Assembly: GCF_900185015.1 (NCBI RefSeq)
Contig: NZ_FXYD01000005.1
Span: forward strand, 1 to 64,000
Length of the DNA: 64,000 bases
Source: Octadecabacter ascidiaceicola
Lineage (GTDB): Bacteria; Pseudomonadota; Alphaproteobacteria; Rhodobacterales; Rhodobacteraceae
Direction: 5' to 3'
Shown: positions 52,991 through 62,591 of the stretch, one piece after another
Numbering within the stretch: the stretch's first letter is position 1
Layout: every line of letters begins with the position of its first letter
Program-made: the position numbers and the translations under genes
The notes under the pieces: generated by a model
What the model was told of the DNA's origin: nothing
What the model saw: only the letters and a program-made list of their open reading frames with translations
Databases searched by the model: none

Positions 52991-54523
52991 ATGACGAACC
53001 CCCTAGATAAATTCCGCCGTGCGGCGAAGGCGTTGAAAACCGGTTATGAAACCGGTTTGCCTGATGCGTTGACGCGCATCGCGACCGTGAGACCCCGCAA
53101 TGACGGGGCTGATTTGCGCCACGCCGATTATCTGCATGTGATTGCGCAGGAAAACAATTTCGCGACATGGCCTGTGATGAAGGACGCAATCGAAACCGAT
53201 GGTTTGGACCGCGCGCAGAAAATCCAAAAGCTCAAGATTGCGCTGCATGCGGGACGCACGGGTGTCGTTGCGCAGCTGATGGAGCAATCGCCGGATTTGG
53301 CGAAGGATCATTTCGGTCTGCTATGTGGGCTGAACGATGTGAAGTCCGTCTGGACGATGCTGAAAAGCGATCCGACTTTGGCGTCCAGAAAGGCGGGGCC
53401 GTTCCTGCCGATGGTGCATCTGTGTAAATCGCGCATGTTTTCCGTTCAGCCGGAAGGCGGTGCGGATAGTGCTGCGATTGCAGATATGCTGGTGGCTAAT
53501 GGTGCAGATGTGAACACGGGCAGTATTGAAAATGGCGATCCGTTGTCGCCGCTCTATTGGGCGTTGGGGCACGCGGGGAACATGGAACTGGCAACGTGGT
53601 TGCTGGAAAACGGCGCGAACCCGAATGACGGGGAAAGCCTGTATCACGCGACCGAGCTTGGTCATGCTGATGGGTTGCGTTTGTTGCTGAAACACGGCGC
53701 CGACCCAAAGCTCACCAACGCGCTACCACGCGCGATGGATTTTGATTCCATTGAGATGGTGACCTTGTTGCTAGAACATGGCGCTGACCCAAACGAGGGC
53801 TCAGATGCGTGGACCGTGGGAACAGGTGTCGAAAAGGGTGTTCCAGTCCTACATCAAGCAGCGAGGCGGATGAATTCCGGACCGATCTTAGACGTGTTGC
53901 TTGACCACGGCGCGGACGCCTCTGCGACGTGGAAAGGGCATAGCGCATATGCATTCGCGAAGGTCTTTGGTAACGTGGACCTTGTTCAACGGATTGAGGC
54001 GCGCGGTGAAGAGACAGCGTTGACCGATGCTGAGCAAATGTTGGCATCGGCCGCATCGGGGCAAGTTCCAGACGGATATATCAACACTGCAGTCTTACCC
54101 GATGCATATCGTGGTTTGCTTCGCGAAGTCTTGCATCTGCCCGGTAAGCTACCCCACCTTAAAGCGCTGGTTGCTATCGGCTTGGAATGGGATCGTCCTG
54201 ATGCAGAAGGGATTACACCTGTGCAGGCCGCAGGGTGGAGCGGGCTTGCGGATGTGATGGCTTATTTCCTCAAACTTAGCCCGAACCTTGGGCATGTGAA
54301 CAACTACGGCGGCACGTTGTTGTCCACTATTCTTCACGGTGCGGAAAACAACCCGCAACGTGCGGAGGGTGACTACATCGCATGTTTGCAGTTGGCCTTG
54401 GACGAGGGCGTAGCGCTGCCACGTAGGGCGTTAGACGCGTCTGGGTCGCCTGAAATCCGTGCGTTTCTAGCGCAATGGGCCAAGAACAAACCCGGACAGG
54501 TGGTTGAATATGGGATCGTCTGA
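52991..54523 (+). CDS. Ankyrin-repeat protein
   Basis: The 510-residue protein has no signal peptide. Its middle part (about 140-360) carries about seven ankyrin-type repeats with the pattern GNMELATWLLENGANPNDGES, DGLRLLLKHGADPKLTN, EMVTLLLEHGADPNEGS, and LDVLLDHGADASATW. Further repeats occur near 430-500. The N-terminal part is helical with no domain recognised. Ankyrin repeats bind proteins. The last 14 bp overlap a phosphatase gene. Confidence 0.88.
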   Translation: MTNPLDKFRRAAKALKTGYETGLPDALTRIATVRPRNDGADLRHADYLHVIAQENNFATWPVMKDAIETDGLDRAQKIQKLKIALHAGRTGVVAQLMEQSPDLAKDHFGLLCGLNDVKSVWTMLKSDPTLASRKAGPFLPMVHLCKSRMFSVQPEGGADSAAIADMLVANGADVNTGSIENGDPLSPLYWALGHAGNMELATWLLENGANPNDGESLYHATELGHADGLRLLLKHGADPKLTNALPRAMDFDSIEMVTLLLEHGADPNEGSDAWTVGTGVEKGVPVLHQAARRMNSGPILDVLLDHGADASATWKGHSAYAFAKVFGNVDLVQRIEARGEETALTDAEQMLASAASGQVPDGYINTAVLPDAYRGLLREVLHLPGKLPHLKALVAIGLEWDRPDAEGITPVQAAGWSGLADVMAYFLKLSPNLGHVNNYGGTLLSTILHGAENNPQRAEGDYIACLQLALDEGVALPRRALDASGSPEIRAFLAQWAKNKPGQVVEYGIV

Positions 54524-55004
54524 GTTTGCGATTTTCCCGCTGGATGTGGGGGCAGGGCGGGTCGCTCTGTCCCCCATTCCTGGGCGGTCTGGGTCATATG
54601 AGAGGGACCTGTCAGCGGTTATGCACTGGGGCCCTGAACTGGTTTTAACCATGACCACCCAGTCTGAGTTGGATCGCATGGGTGCAACGAATTTTGGGAA
54701 TGATCTTGCCGCGGTGGGAATCCAATGGCGCCACTTGCCAATCGTCGATTTTGGCGCGCCCGACGGAGATATTGAAGCGAAGTGGCCCGAGGTTTCCGCC
54801 CTCTGCGCTCGTGTTTTCGCCCAAGGTGGAAAGATACTTGTCCACTGTTTTGGTGGTTGCGGACGCTCTGGCATGGCGGCGCTTCGGCTGATGGTTGAGA
54901 CAGGCGAGACACTTGACGTGGCACTTGAACGGCTGCGCCAAACCCGCCCTTGCGCCGTAGAAACCGAAGACCAGCGAACGTGGGCAGCTAAACCTTCCGT
55001 TTAG
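54510..55004 (+). CDS. Dual-specificity-type protein phosphatase
   Basis: The 164-residue enzyme has the cysteine-phosphatase P-loop HCFGGCGRS at residues 112-120 (nucleophile Cys113, Arg119) and an aspartate-rich WPD-like loop near 80-86 (VDFGAPDGD). This is a compact DSP/PTP fold. It could dephosphorylate protein Tyr/Ser/Thr or a small phosphoester. The start ATG 54510 overlaps the ankyrin gene, suggesting coupled expression and perhaps a physical partnership. Confidence 0.85.
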   Translation: MGSSEFAIFPLDVGAGRVALSPIPGRSGSYERDLSAVMHWGPELVLTMTTQSELDRMGATNFGNDLAAVGIQWRHLPIVDFGAPDGDIEAKWPEVSALCARVFAQGGKILVHCFGGCGRSGMAALRLMVETGETLDVALERLRQTRPCAVETEDQRTWAAKPSV

Positions 55005-56022
55005 CGCTGCCGCGTTCCTTTCCGGCATTGTACATTTTTTGCAGCCGTTTCAGGTGCCCGCGGTTTTCACCAACTGTCGCAGTGTTGAACCGGTTTTCTC
55101 GTTCTAATTTGCGCCAACGTTCCAGTCGATCGGCATCAAGATCACCCGCGTCAATTGCCACGCGAACGGCGCAACCGGGCTCAGTGGCATGGGCGCAATC
55201 GTTGAATTTGCACATCGCAGCGAGCTCGGTGACGTCGGAAAACACCTCGTCAACGCCTTCTTCGGCGTCCATAAGGCGCAGCTCGCGCATACCGGGCGTA
55301 TCGATCAGCCAGCCGCCCGCAAATGTAGGGCGCAGATTGCGGTTCGTTGTGGTGTGCCGCCCTTTGGCATCGTCTGTGCGAATGTCCTGAGTTGTGTCGA
55401 CAACATCTGTGAGGCGGTTTTGGATCGTGGTTTTCCCAACACCGGACGAGCCAACCAGCGCAAGGGTTTGCCCGTTAGAACACCACGGGTTTAGGCGTTT
55501 AACGTCTTCATCGTCAGTCGCATTCACAGCAATCGCGCTGAGCATCGGAGACAGTTTTTCGGCTTGTTTCACGTAGCTTTGTGGATCATCGCTTTGGTCG
55601 GCCTTGGTTAGGATAACCAAGGGTAAGCAACCGGACGCCGCACACATCGCCAGATATCGTTCAAGCCGTGCGATGTTAAAGTCGGCGTTGCAGCTGCTGA
55701 CAATGCCAAGCGTGTCGACATTTGCGGCGATCAACTGCGGCTTTGAATCTTCACCTGCGGCGCGGCGGGCGATTCCTGTGGTACGTTCGAGTGGGCCGGA
55801 GGCGGCAGAACCTGTTGCGATAACCCAGTCACCAACTGCATAAAGACCAGCCGCAACAGTTGGTGAGAGGGATTCGACACCCTTTTCAGACAGCCCGTCA
55901 AGACGGGACCGATGCACCGCAGAAATTCGCACCGGTCGCTCGGGCGGGTTGGCGGTTTCGTCATAGTCCACCTGACGGATGAAATAGTTGGACCAGCCGA
56001 GGGTTTTTAGGGTGTCTGTCAT
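54988..56022 (-). CDS. rsgA: Ribosome small subunit-dependent GTPase RsgA
   Basis: RsgA is a circularly permuted GTPase needed for late 30S maturation. The permuted order is visible: OB domain, then TKAD (139-142, G4), then GSSGVGKT (191-198, G1), then DTPG (G3), and a C-terminal zinc-binding region with CKFNDCAHATEPGCAV. The 344-residue length is normal. It converges on the phosphatase gene with a 17-bp overlap. Confidence 0.95.
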   Translation of the reverse strand: MTDTLKTLGWSNYFIRQVDYDETANPPERPVRISAVHRSRLDGLSEKGVESLSPTVAAGLYAVGDWVIATGSAASGPLERTTGIARRAAGEDSKPQLIAANVDTLGIVSSCNADFNIARLERYLAMCAASGCLPLVILTKADQSDDPQSYVKQAEKLSPMLSAIAVNATDDEDVKRLNPWCSNGQTLALVGSSGVGKTTIQNRLTDVVDTTQDIRTDDAKGRHTTTNRNLRPTFAGGWLIDTPGMRELRLMDAEEGVDEVFSDVTELAAMCKFNDCAHATEPGCAVRVAIDAGDLDADRLERWRKLERENRFNTATVGENRGHLKRLQKMYNAGKERGSAKRKV

Positions 56023-56115
56023 ATCAAACGGCTATCCTATTGAACGACTCCGCGAAAGTACGACTTTCGCTCTATCGTTCGCCTTCAATCTTGCCGTGCA
56101 AGTTCGAAGTAGGTG

Positions 56116-56208
56116 AGAGGTTGGACATCGACCCAAGTGGGGCTCGTTGTGGCTGCTTCCTTCCGGACCTGACCAGGTTGGCGAGGCACTTGCCCGCGCC
56201 AACCCCTC
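56116..56208 (-). ncRNA. ffs: Signal recognition particle RNA (4.5S, small type)
   Basis: The minus strand holds the conserved SRP domain IV hairpin, CCAGGTCAGGTCCGGAAGG followed by AAGCAGCC, which binds Ffh, with flanking complementary strands. The 5' part GAGGGGTTGGCGCGGGCAAGTG pairs with CACTTGGGTCG and CCAACCTC at the 3' end, giving the long helix of about 93-97 nt. The RNA forms the cytoplasmic SRP core. Ends are estimated from the pairing and from the promoter spacing, so they may be off by a few bases. Confidence 0.93.
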
Positions 56209-56215
56209 AAGACGT

Positions 56216-56244
56216 GATATAGGACCACACCACCCGTCGTGCAA
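56216..56244 (-). promoter_or_regulatory. Sigma-70 promoter of the SRP RNA gene
   Basis: On the minus strand TTGCAC (56244-56239), a 17-bp spacer and TATATC (56221-56216) place transcription start at about 56209, in agreement with the predicted RNA 5' end. Confidence 0.75.
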
Positions 56245-56292
56245 GGGCCACAATGGATTGCACCGCGCGAGAGGGCGTGGCATCGATTGCGG

Positions 56293-57246
56293 ATGAGACA
56301 TGCAGAAACAGTTACTTTCGGTGGTTCGGGTTTGGACCGTGCTGCGCATCTGCGGGCAGATGAAGCTCAAATTGCGGCTGATCCAACGGCGCGTGCCATT
56401 GTGTTGTGGCGTGGCAAGCTTTTGATCACATCGGAAAACGGGCCTCTGGTTCGCGTGCCACTGGATCATTCAGTGATGGCTGACGCAGGAAATGTCCGTG
56501 TGTTCCTCGGGCAGGATGACGATGGGCCCGTTTTTGCCGTGAACCTGACCAGTTGGGCGCCCGAACTGCCGGACGCCGAGCAGATGAACGCGTTTCTGGA
56601 CGCGACTTTGCAGCAACACCCGGAAACGGGCGACGCTGTTTTTGCAGAGCTACGGGCGATAATGACGTCGCTTTCGCCGCGCGACGCTGAGCTCGCCTCG
56701 ACCGCGCGCGCTGTTTTGGGGTGGCATGACAGCCATAAATTCTGCTCATCATGTGGCGAGATTAGCAACGCTGTCGATGCGGGGTGGCGCCGCCTTTGCC
56801 CTGTGTGCGACACGTCTCATTTTCCTCGGACTGACCCAGTTGTAATCATGCTGATCGTGGCAGATGACGAAGTGCTTGTTGGGCGGTCCCCGGGTTGGCC
56901 CGAGGGTATGTATTCGCTCCTCGCGGGATTTGTTGAGCCAGGTGAGACCATGGAAGCGGCCGTGCGCCGCGAGGTGTTCGAGGAGTCAGGTGTTCGCGTC
57001 GGGGAGGTTAGCTACCTCGCGAGCCAACCGTGGGCGTTCCCTTCGTCTTTGATGTTTGGGTGTTATGGTGAGGCAACGACCAAAGACATCACACTCGATC
57101 CGATCGAGTTGGAAGATGCTCGCTGGGTTAGCCGCTTGGAGATGGAACAAATTGCCCGTGGTGAACACCCAACGATACTACCAGCGAGAAAGGGCGCAAT
57201 CGCGCATTTTTTGCTAGAGAACTGGCTCACCAATACGTTATACTGA
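56293..57246 (+). CDS. nudC: NADH pyrophosphatase NudC
   Basis: The 317-residue enzyme has a zinc ribbon with Cys151, Cys154, Cys169 and Cys172, the Nudix box GFVEPGETMEAAVRREVFEESGV (about 212-234) and the downstream SQPWAFPSSLM motif that identifies NudC NAD(H) pyrophosphatases, which also remove NAD caps from RNA. The GTG at 56239 lies within the SRP RNA promoter, so I prefer ATG 56293 (MRHAETVTFGG). Confidence 0.95.
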   Translation: MRHAETVTFGGSGLDRAAHLRADEAQIAADPTARAIVLWRGKLLITSENGPLVRVPLDHSVMADAGNVRVFLGQDDDGPVFAVNLTSWAPELPDAEQMNAFLDATLQQHPETGDAVFAELRAIMTSLSPRDAELASTARAVLGWHDSHKFCSSCGEISNAVDAGWRRLCPVCDTSHFPRTDPVVIMLIVADDEVLVGRSPGWPEGMYSLLAGFVEPGETMEAAVRREVFEESGVRVGEVSYLASQPWAFPSSLMFGCYGEATTKDITLDPIELEDARWVSRLEMEQIARGEHPTILPARKGAIAHFLLENWLTNTLY

Positions 57247-57295
57247 CCGAACAACAAACAACGAGCCTTTAAAGGCCGATAGCTGGGCAGAGATC

Positions 57296-57757
57296 ATGGA
57301 ATTCACGACGCGCGAAGATATTGAAGCACCGATCGAATATGTTTTCGAGCAAGTGACAGATTTTGCGTCGTTTGAGCGTTCGATTATGCGGCGCGGTGGC
57401 GATGTTGAACGCATTTCTGGCGGCGACAGCGCTGTTGTTGGTACGAAATGGCACGTGAAGTTTTTATTGCGCGGCGCTGAGCGCGTCGTGAATGCTGAGG
57501 TCGTGTCCGTTGATGCGCCAAACGCAATCACAATTGATGTGACATCAAAAAGCGCGAATGCAACGCTGCAGGTTGATCTGGTCGCGTTGAGCCCAGCACG
57601 CACACGGCTTAACGTGCGTGCAAAAGCGACAGCGAAGTCGATTCCAGCGAAGCTATTGTTTCAGTCGGTTAAGTTCGCCCGCAGCAAAAACAAAAGCAAA
57701 TTTAACACGTTGGTCGCCAATTTCGCGGAAGACGTCGAAACGCGTTACCGTTCCTAA
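57296..57757 (+). CDS. SRPBCC-family (START-like) protein
   Basis: The 153-residue protein has the helix-grip fold sequence pattern of SRPBCC/polyketide cyclase-type proteins: EFTTREDIEAPIEYVFEQVTDFASFERSI at the start, a central GTKWHVKFLLRGAERVVNAEVVSVD and a C-terminal long helix (KSKFNTLVANFAEDVETRY). Such proteins bind hydrophobic ligands; the specific ligand is unknown. Confidence 0.82.
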   Translation: MEFTTREDIEAPIEYVFEQVTDFASFERSIMRRGGDVERISGGDSAVVGTKWHVKFLLRGAERVVNAEVVSVDAPNAITIDVTSKSANATLQVDLVALSPARTRLNVRAKATAKSIPAKLLFQSVKFARSKNKSKFNTLVANFAEDVETRYRS

Positions 57758-58605
57758 TTGCTGGCCTTTTCATGGCGACGCGCGGCTGCCGGAAACACGC
57801 CCATTAGCCGTATGTGGTCTGTGAAATAGTCCAGCTCTTCCATTGCCAATTGGACGTTGCGATCATCTGGGTGCCCTTCGACCTCAGCGTAAAACTGTGT
57901 TGCGGTGAATTGCCCGCCGACCATATAGCTTTCGAGTTTAGTCATGTTGACGCCATTGGTCGCGAACCCACCCATCGCTTTATAAAGCGCGGCAGGAATG
58001 TTGCGGACACGGAAGACGAAACTTGTGACCATGCCGTGCTTGCCACGACGGGACAGATCCGGTTCACGGGACATAATCAAGAAACGCGTCGTGTTGCGGT
58101 CATGGTCTTCGATGTGACGCGCCAGAACGTTCAACCCGTAAATCTCGGCCGCCATTTCTGACGCCAACGCGCCGGCCGTCATGTCATCGCCAGACGCCAC
58201 ATCCATAGCGGCACGTGCATTGTCAGGGCTGATGACAGGGGCGATGCCTTTTCCGCGCAGGAACTTCCCGCATTGTGGGAGAATTACGATATGGCCCGCA
58301 GCCGTTCTAATTTGGTCCACTTGCGCACCGGGTTTGCCGAGCAGGTTGATGTGCACCCGCACGAAGGCTTCGTCGATGATATGCAATCCACTTTCGGGAA
58401 GCAGCGTGTGAACGTCCCCAACCCGGCCATAGGTCGAGTTTTCGACCGCAATCATGCCTAGGTCGGCATCACCTTTTCGCACGCCTTCGATCGCTGCGTT
58501 AAATGTTGGACAGGGTAAAGGTTCGTAATCGGGGCGCGCTTCTACGCAGGCTTGGTGCCCGTATGCGCCCGGTTCTCCCTGAAATGCGATGCGTTTGGTC
58601 ATCAT
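57754..58605 (-). CDS. pheA: Prephenate dehydratase
   Basis: PheA (283 residues) converts prephenate to phenylpyruvate for phenylalanine synthesis. It has the stand-alone catalytic domain (RIAFQGEPGAYGHQA, GMIAVENSTYGRVGDVHTLL, DHDRNTTRFLIM) and a C-terminal ACT regulatory domain (SFVFRVRNIPAALYKAMGGFATNGVNMTKLESYMVGG). No chorismate mutase domain is fused. It converges on the SRPBCC gene (4-bp overlap). Confidence 0.96.
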   Translation of the reverse strand: MMTKRIAFQGEPGAYGHQACVEARPDYEPLPCPTFNAAIEGVRKGDADLGMIAVENSTYGRVGDVHTLLPESGLHIIDEAFVRVHINLLGKPGAQVDQIRTAAGHIVILPQCGKFLRGKGIAPVISPDNARAAMDVASGDDMTAGALASEMAAEIYGLNVLARHIEDHDRNTTRFLIMSREPDLSRRGKHGMVTSFVFRVRNIPAALYKAMGGFATNGVNMTKLESYMVGGQFTATQFYAEVEGHPDDRNVQLAMEELDYFTDHIRLMGVFPAAARRHEKASN

Positions 58606-58713
58606 TTAATCCCCGATTTACCCAAGTTTCTCTAAAATGGGCATTTGGTCGCGGTGCTACACCTTGATCATTGGCGGGGGAAGCGGATACATGATTGCTG
58701 AATCAGGAAGAAA

Positions 58714-59241
58714 ATGGAACGCGACATGTTCGACACAATGACAATGACCAAAGTTCTGGGCGCAGTTTGCGGCACGTTCTTGGTCTTTTTGCTTGGCAAA
58801 TGGGCCGCCGAAGAGATTTATCACGCTGGTGGTCACGGCGATCATGAGCAAGCCTATGTAATCCCCGTAGAAGGTGGCGATGCCACTGACGAGCCTGTCG
58901 AAGAAGGCCCTTCATTCGAAGAAGTATACGCAATGGCTGATGCTGCTGCAGGCGAAGGCCAGTGGCGCGCATGTTCTGCCTGCCACAAGCTTGAAGCTGG
59001 CGAAAACAGCACAGGCCCATCGCTTTACGGCGTTGTTGGACGTACTGTTGGTACCGAAGCTGACTTCGGCTACTCTGGGTCGCTCGTTGCGGTTGCGGAT
59101 GTCTGGACACCAGAGAACCTGAACGCGTTCCTTGAAAACCCGCGTGGTTTCGCACCAGGAACCGGGATGACGTACAACGGCATGCGTAAAATTGGCGATC
59201 GCGCGAACCTTATCGCTTATCTCGATAGCCTCGACGACTAA
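58714..59241 (+). CDS. Membrane-anchored cytochrome c (CycM-type)
   Basis: The 175-residue protein has an N-terminal TM anchor (about 12-32), an acidic linker and a c-type cytochrome domain with the haem motif CSACH at residues 87-91, the GPSLYGVVGR loop and the GTGMTYNGM segment carrying the axial Met. It resembles Paracoccus CycM/cytochrome c552, which shuttles electrons between the bc1 complex and cytochrome oxidase. An ATG at 58726 (MFDTMTM) matches homologue starts better, but its ribosome-binding site is farther away. Confidence 0.9.
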   Translation: MERDMFDTMTMTKVLGAVCGTFLVFLLGKWAAEEIYHAGGHGDHEQAYVIPVEGGDATDEPVEEGPSFEEVYAMADAAAGEGQWRACSACHKLEAGENSTGPSLYGVVGRTVGTEADFGYSGSLVAVADVWTPENLNAFLENPRGFAPGTGMTYNGMRKIGDRANLIAYLDSLDD

Positions 59242-59264
59242 TCGTCAGACAGTTATTGTGCGTA

Positions 59265-59290
59265 GGCCGTTCCAATTGGGGCGGCCTTTT
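59265..59290 (+). terminator. Terminator after the cytochrome c gene
   Basis: GGCCG and CGGCC form a stem around a 12-base loop, followed by TTTT. Confidence 0.7.
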
Positions 59291-59408
59291 GCGTTTGCGG
59301 GCTAAACCTTGCGTGATCACGCTCATCTCACGCATTCTCAACTTGAATGTTGATCGGCCTGCGCACTACGCTGAATCCTGCAGGATATGCCATTTTTAGG
59401 AGTGCCCC

Positions 59409-61328
59409 ATGATCAAAGACCAGCGTTGTTCCGCCAAAGTCGCAACGAATGCGCAAAATGCCGGCTTGTCGAAACTGGGCCTCCTGCTTGCTGGGTCGGT
59501 CTTGGCATTTGGCGCTGCGACATTGGTCCGCGCTGAAAGCCACGAAGAAATTACCGTTTCGCACGGATATACCAATTTCGGAGAACTGAAGTACGGCCCC
59601 GATATGGTGCATTTGGATTACGTAAATCCTGACGCACCCAAAGGCGGCGAAATCAGTGTTTGGTCGCGTGGGACGTTTGACACGTTTAACGCTTATACGC
59701 GTGCAGGTTCGGTTGCGGCGGGTACGACCCTCCTTCACGAGAGTATTCTGGCAGCAACGGCTGACGACCCTTATGGGTCTTACTGTTATTTGTGCACAAC
59801 GATGGAATACCCAGAGAGTCTCGATTGGGTGATTTTCAATTTGCGTGACGACGTAGAATTCACCGATGGCACGTTGCTGACCGCCGAAGATCTTGAATTT
59901 ACGTATCATTTGATTTTGGAACAGGGGCTCCCCGAGTATGTCACGGTGGTTGAAGATTACCTTGATGGCGTTGAAGTATTGGGGCCGCACCGCATCAAAT
60001 TCTATTTCACCGAAGACGCTCCACGTCGCGATGTGATTGGTTTTGCAGGAATCACACGAGCCTTTTCTAAGGCGTGGTTTGAAGAAACGGGCGCTCGTCT
60101 GGATGAAAGCACAGACGTGCCGTTCATGGGGACTGCCGCATACGTTGTCGGAAGCTACGACACCAACCGTCAAGTGATCTACGAACGTGTCCCTGATTGG
60201 TGGGGAGAAGATCTGCCACTTAACGTCGGGCAGAACAACTTCGATACGATCCGATACGAATACTTTACAGATTCCGCCGCCGCATTTGAGGGCTTCAAAG
60301 CGGGCGAGTACACATTCCGTCAGGAAAACTCGTCTTTGCAATGGGCGACCGGATACGATTTTTCGGCGATCGATAACGGTTGGGTCAATGTCGAAGAGCT
60401 CCCTGACGGGTCTATCGGTACTGCTCAGGCTTATGTGTTTGACCTGCGTGAAGAGCGTTTCCAAGACCCAAAGGTTCGCGAAGCGATTGGCCTGATGTAT
60501 AACTTTGAATGGTCAAATGAGACGCTATTTTACGGGTTATACGCCCGTGTTGAATCGTTTTGGCAGAATACGGATTTGCAGGCACGTGGTGTGCCGTCGG
60601 ATGCGGAGCGCGAAATTTTACAACCCTTTGTCGACAGCGGACTTCTAGATGTTTCGATCTTGACAGACGAGGCCGTCGTGCCACCTGTCTCTAACCCAAG
60701 CCGCCCGACGGATCGTGCCAATCTGCGCCGAGCTTCTGCGCTTTTGGACGAAGCAGGTTGGGTCGCGGGGGACGATGGGATGCGCCGCAAGGATGGCGAA
60801 CTGCTGTCGCTCGAGTTTTTGACTTATTCACCGTCGTCGGATCGCATTGTGAACCCTTATGTCGAAAGCCTGCGACGTTTGGGCGTTGATGCCTCCATGA
60901 ACCGCGTTGATTTTGCACAATATGTCGAACGGTTGGACGCGCCAGCGGATTTCGACATTATCACGCATTCGATGACGCAAGGGTTTGAACCTGGCATTTT
61001 TTTGCGCCAGTGGTTCGGCTCGGAAACTGCCGAAGATAGTTCGCGCAACGTGATGGGCTTGCAAAACGAGGCGATCGACGGGCTGATTACTGTCGTAGTC
61101 AATTCTGAATCGCTAGAGGATTTGACCGCAGCGGCCAATGCGCTTGACCGTGTGTTACGTGCCGAACAGTTTTGGGTGCCGCAGTTTTACAACGACAAGC
61201 ACTTTGTCGCATATTACGACATGTACGAGCATCCTGAAACGCTACCACCCTTTGCGTTGGGCAACTTGTCATTCTGGTGGTACAACGCCGAAAGAGCAGA
61301 AGAACTGAAAGCAGCAGGGGCGTTCTAG
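59409..61328 (+). CDS. yejA: Peptide/microcin-type ABC transporter binding protein YejA
   Basis: The 639-residue protein is a periplasmic cluster-C solute-binding protein with a signal sequence ([22 protein letters not shown]). It has [32 protein letters not shown], the [22 protein letters not shown] family signature and the [15 protein letters not shown]-terminus, typical of YejA. It feeds oligopeptides to the YejBEF transporter; Yej transporters also import microcin C. AGGAG precedes ATG 59409. Confidence 0.93.
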   Translation: MIKDQRCSAKVATNAQNAGLSKLGLLLAGSVLAFGAATLVRAESHEEITVSHGYTNFGELKYGPDMVHLDYVNPDAPKGGEISVWSRGTFDTFNAYTRAGSVAAGTTLLHESILAATADDPYGSYCYLCTTMEYPESLDWVIFNLRDDVEFTDGTLLTAEDLEFTYHLILEQGLPEYVTVVEDYLDGVEVLGPHRIKFYFTEDAPRRDVIGFAGITRAFSKAWFEETGARLDESTDVPFMGTAAYVVGSYDTNRQVIYERVPDWWGEDLPLNVGQNNFDTIRYEYFTDSAAAFEGFKAGEYTFRQENSSLQWATGYDFSAIDNGWVNVEELPDGSIGTAQAYVFDLREERFQDPKVREAIGLMYNFEWSNETLFYGLYARVESFWQNTDLQARGVPSDAEREILQPFVDSGLLDVSILTDEAVVPPVSNPSRPTDRANLRRASALLDEAGWVAGDDGMRRKDGELLSLEFLTYSPSSDRIVNPYVESLRRLGVDASMNRVDFAQYVERLDAPADFDIITHSMTQGFEPGIFLRQWFGSETAEDSSRNVMGLQNEAIDGLITVVVNSESLEDLTAAANALDRVLRAEQFWVPQFYNDKHFVAYYDMYEHPETLPPFALGNLSFWWYNAERAEELKAAGAF

Positions 61329-61371
61329 ACCCCTCACGCGGACGGCAATAAAGACGAAGGCTACGCACCAA

Positions 61372-62589
61372 ATGGGCGCCTATATTCTCAAACGATTGCT
61401 GCTTGTGGTCCCGACGCTCTTTGGGATCATGATCATCAACTTCGTGTTGATCCAGTTTGTCCCCGGTGGGCCGATTGACCAGATCATCGCGCAGATGGAA
61501 GGCGGCGGTGATGTGTTCGAGGGCATCTCTGGTGGCGGGTCAGAGCTGGTGGAGAACGAGAGCGGCGATAGCGTTGCCTCGCGTGGGTTGCCGCAAGAAT
61601 TCTTGGATGAATTGCAGGTCGAATTTAACTTCGCCCGTATCGTTTGCGACGCTGGGTTTTCCGGCGAACCGGACCTACGCAACGATGCCTGTAATTCGGT
61701 GCCGATCCCTGCAATTGAACGCTTTTTCCTAATGATGTGGGACTACATGCGCTTTGACTTTGGCGAGAGCTATTTCCGCTCCGTTTCGGTCGTCGATCTT
61801 GTGCTTGAGAAGATGCCCGTGTCGATCACGCTGGGCCTGTGGTCCACGTTGATTGCCTACATGGTGTCGATCCCGCTCGGCATCAAAAAGGCGGTGCGTG
61901 ACGGGTCATCGTTTGATACATGGACGTCCGCCGCGATCATCGTTGGCTATGCGATCCCGGGGTTCCTGTTCGCGATTTTGCTTATCGTTTTGTTCGCGTC
62001 CAATAACTGTTTCCGATTGCCGTTCGGAATTTCGGATTTCTTCCGCGAGAATGTGACGTGGCTGTATAATTCCAACCCGACCTGTCTGCGTCTGTTCCCG
62101 CTGCGCGGCTTAACGTCATCTGATTTTGACACGCTCAGTACGTGGGGGCAGATCAAAGACTACTTCCACCACATCGCGCTTCCCGTTCTGGCATCGACCA
62201 TTTCGGCCTTTGCAACGCTGACCCTGCTAACCAAAAATAGCTTCCTCGACGAGATCAAAAAGCAGTACGTCATCACAGCGAAGGCCAAGGGCCTGTCCGA
62301 GCGCCGCGTTCTTTATGGCCACGTTTTCCGCAACGCGATGTTGATCGTAATCTCCGGTTTCCCTGCGCTGTTCATCGGCGTTTTCTTTGGCGGATCCTTG
62401 ATCATCGAAACGCTGTTCTCTCTCGACGGTCTTGGGCGATTGGGCTTCGAGGCCACGTTGCAACGCGACTATCCTGTCATGTTCGGCACGCTATTCGCGT
62501 TCTCGTTAATGGGCCTCGTTGTCGGCATACTAACGGATATTACTTACGTACTGATCGATCCCCGCATCGACTTTGAGAAGAGGGGATAG
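61372..62589 (+). CDS. yejB: ABC transporter permease YejB
   Basis: The 405-residue permease starts [34 protein letters not shown] and has six TM segments and the EAA-like loop [28 protein letters not shown]. It is about 40 residues longer than E. coli YejB, with an insertion around 205-235 containing two cysteines (NNCFRLP and NPTCLRLFP). It is followed 2 bp later by yejE. Confidence 0.95.
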   Translation: MGAYILKRLLLVVPTLFGIMIINFVLIQFVPGGPIDQIIAQMEGGGDVFEGISGGGSELVENESGDSVASRGLPQEFLDELQVEFNFARIVCDAGFSGEPDLRNDACNSVPIPAIERFFLMMWDYMRFDFGESYFRSVSVVDLVLEKMPVSITLGLWSTLIAYMVSIPLGIKKAVRDGSSFDTWTSAAIIVGYAIPGFLFAILLIVLFASNNCFRLPFGISDFFRENVTWLYNSNPTCLRLFPLRGLTSSDFDTLSTWGQIKDYFHHIALPVLASTISAFATLTLLTKNSFLDEIKKQYVITAKAKGLSERRVLYGHVFRNAMLIVISGFPALFIGVFFGGSLIIETLFSLDGLGRLGFEATLQRDYPVMFGTLFAFSLMGLVVGILTDITYVLIDPRIDFEKRG

Positions 62590-62591
62590 AC

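Noticed and set aside
56239-56292. GTG start for nudC
   Set aside because: This codon is part of the -35 element of the SRP RNA promoter on the other strand, and the added residues are not conserved.
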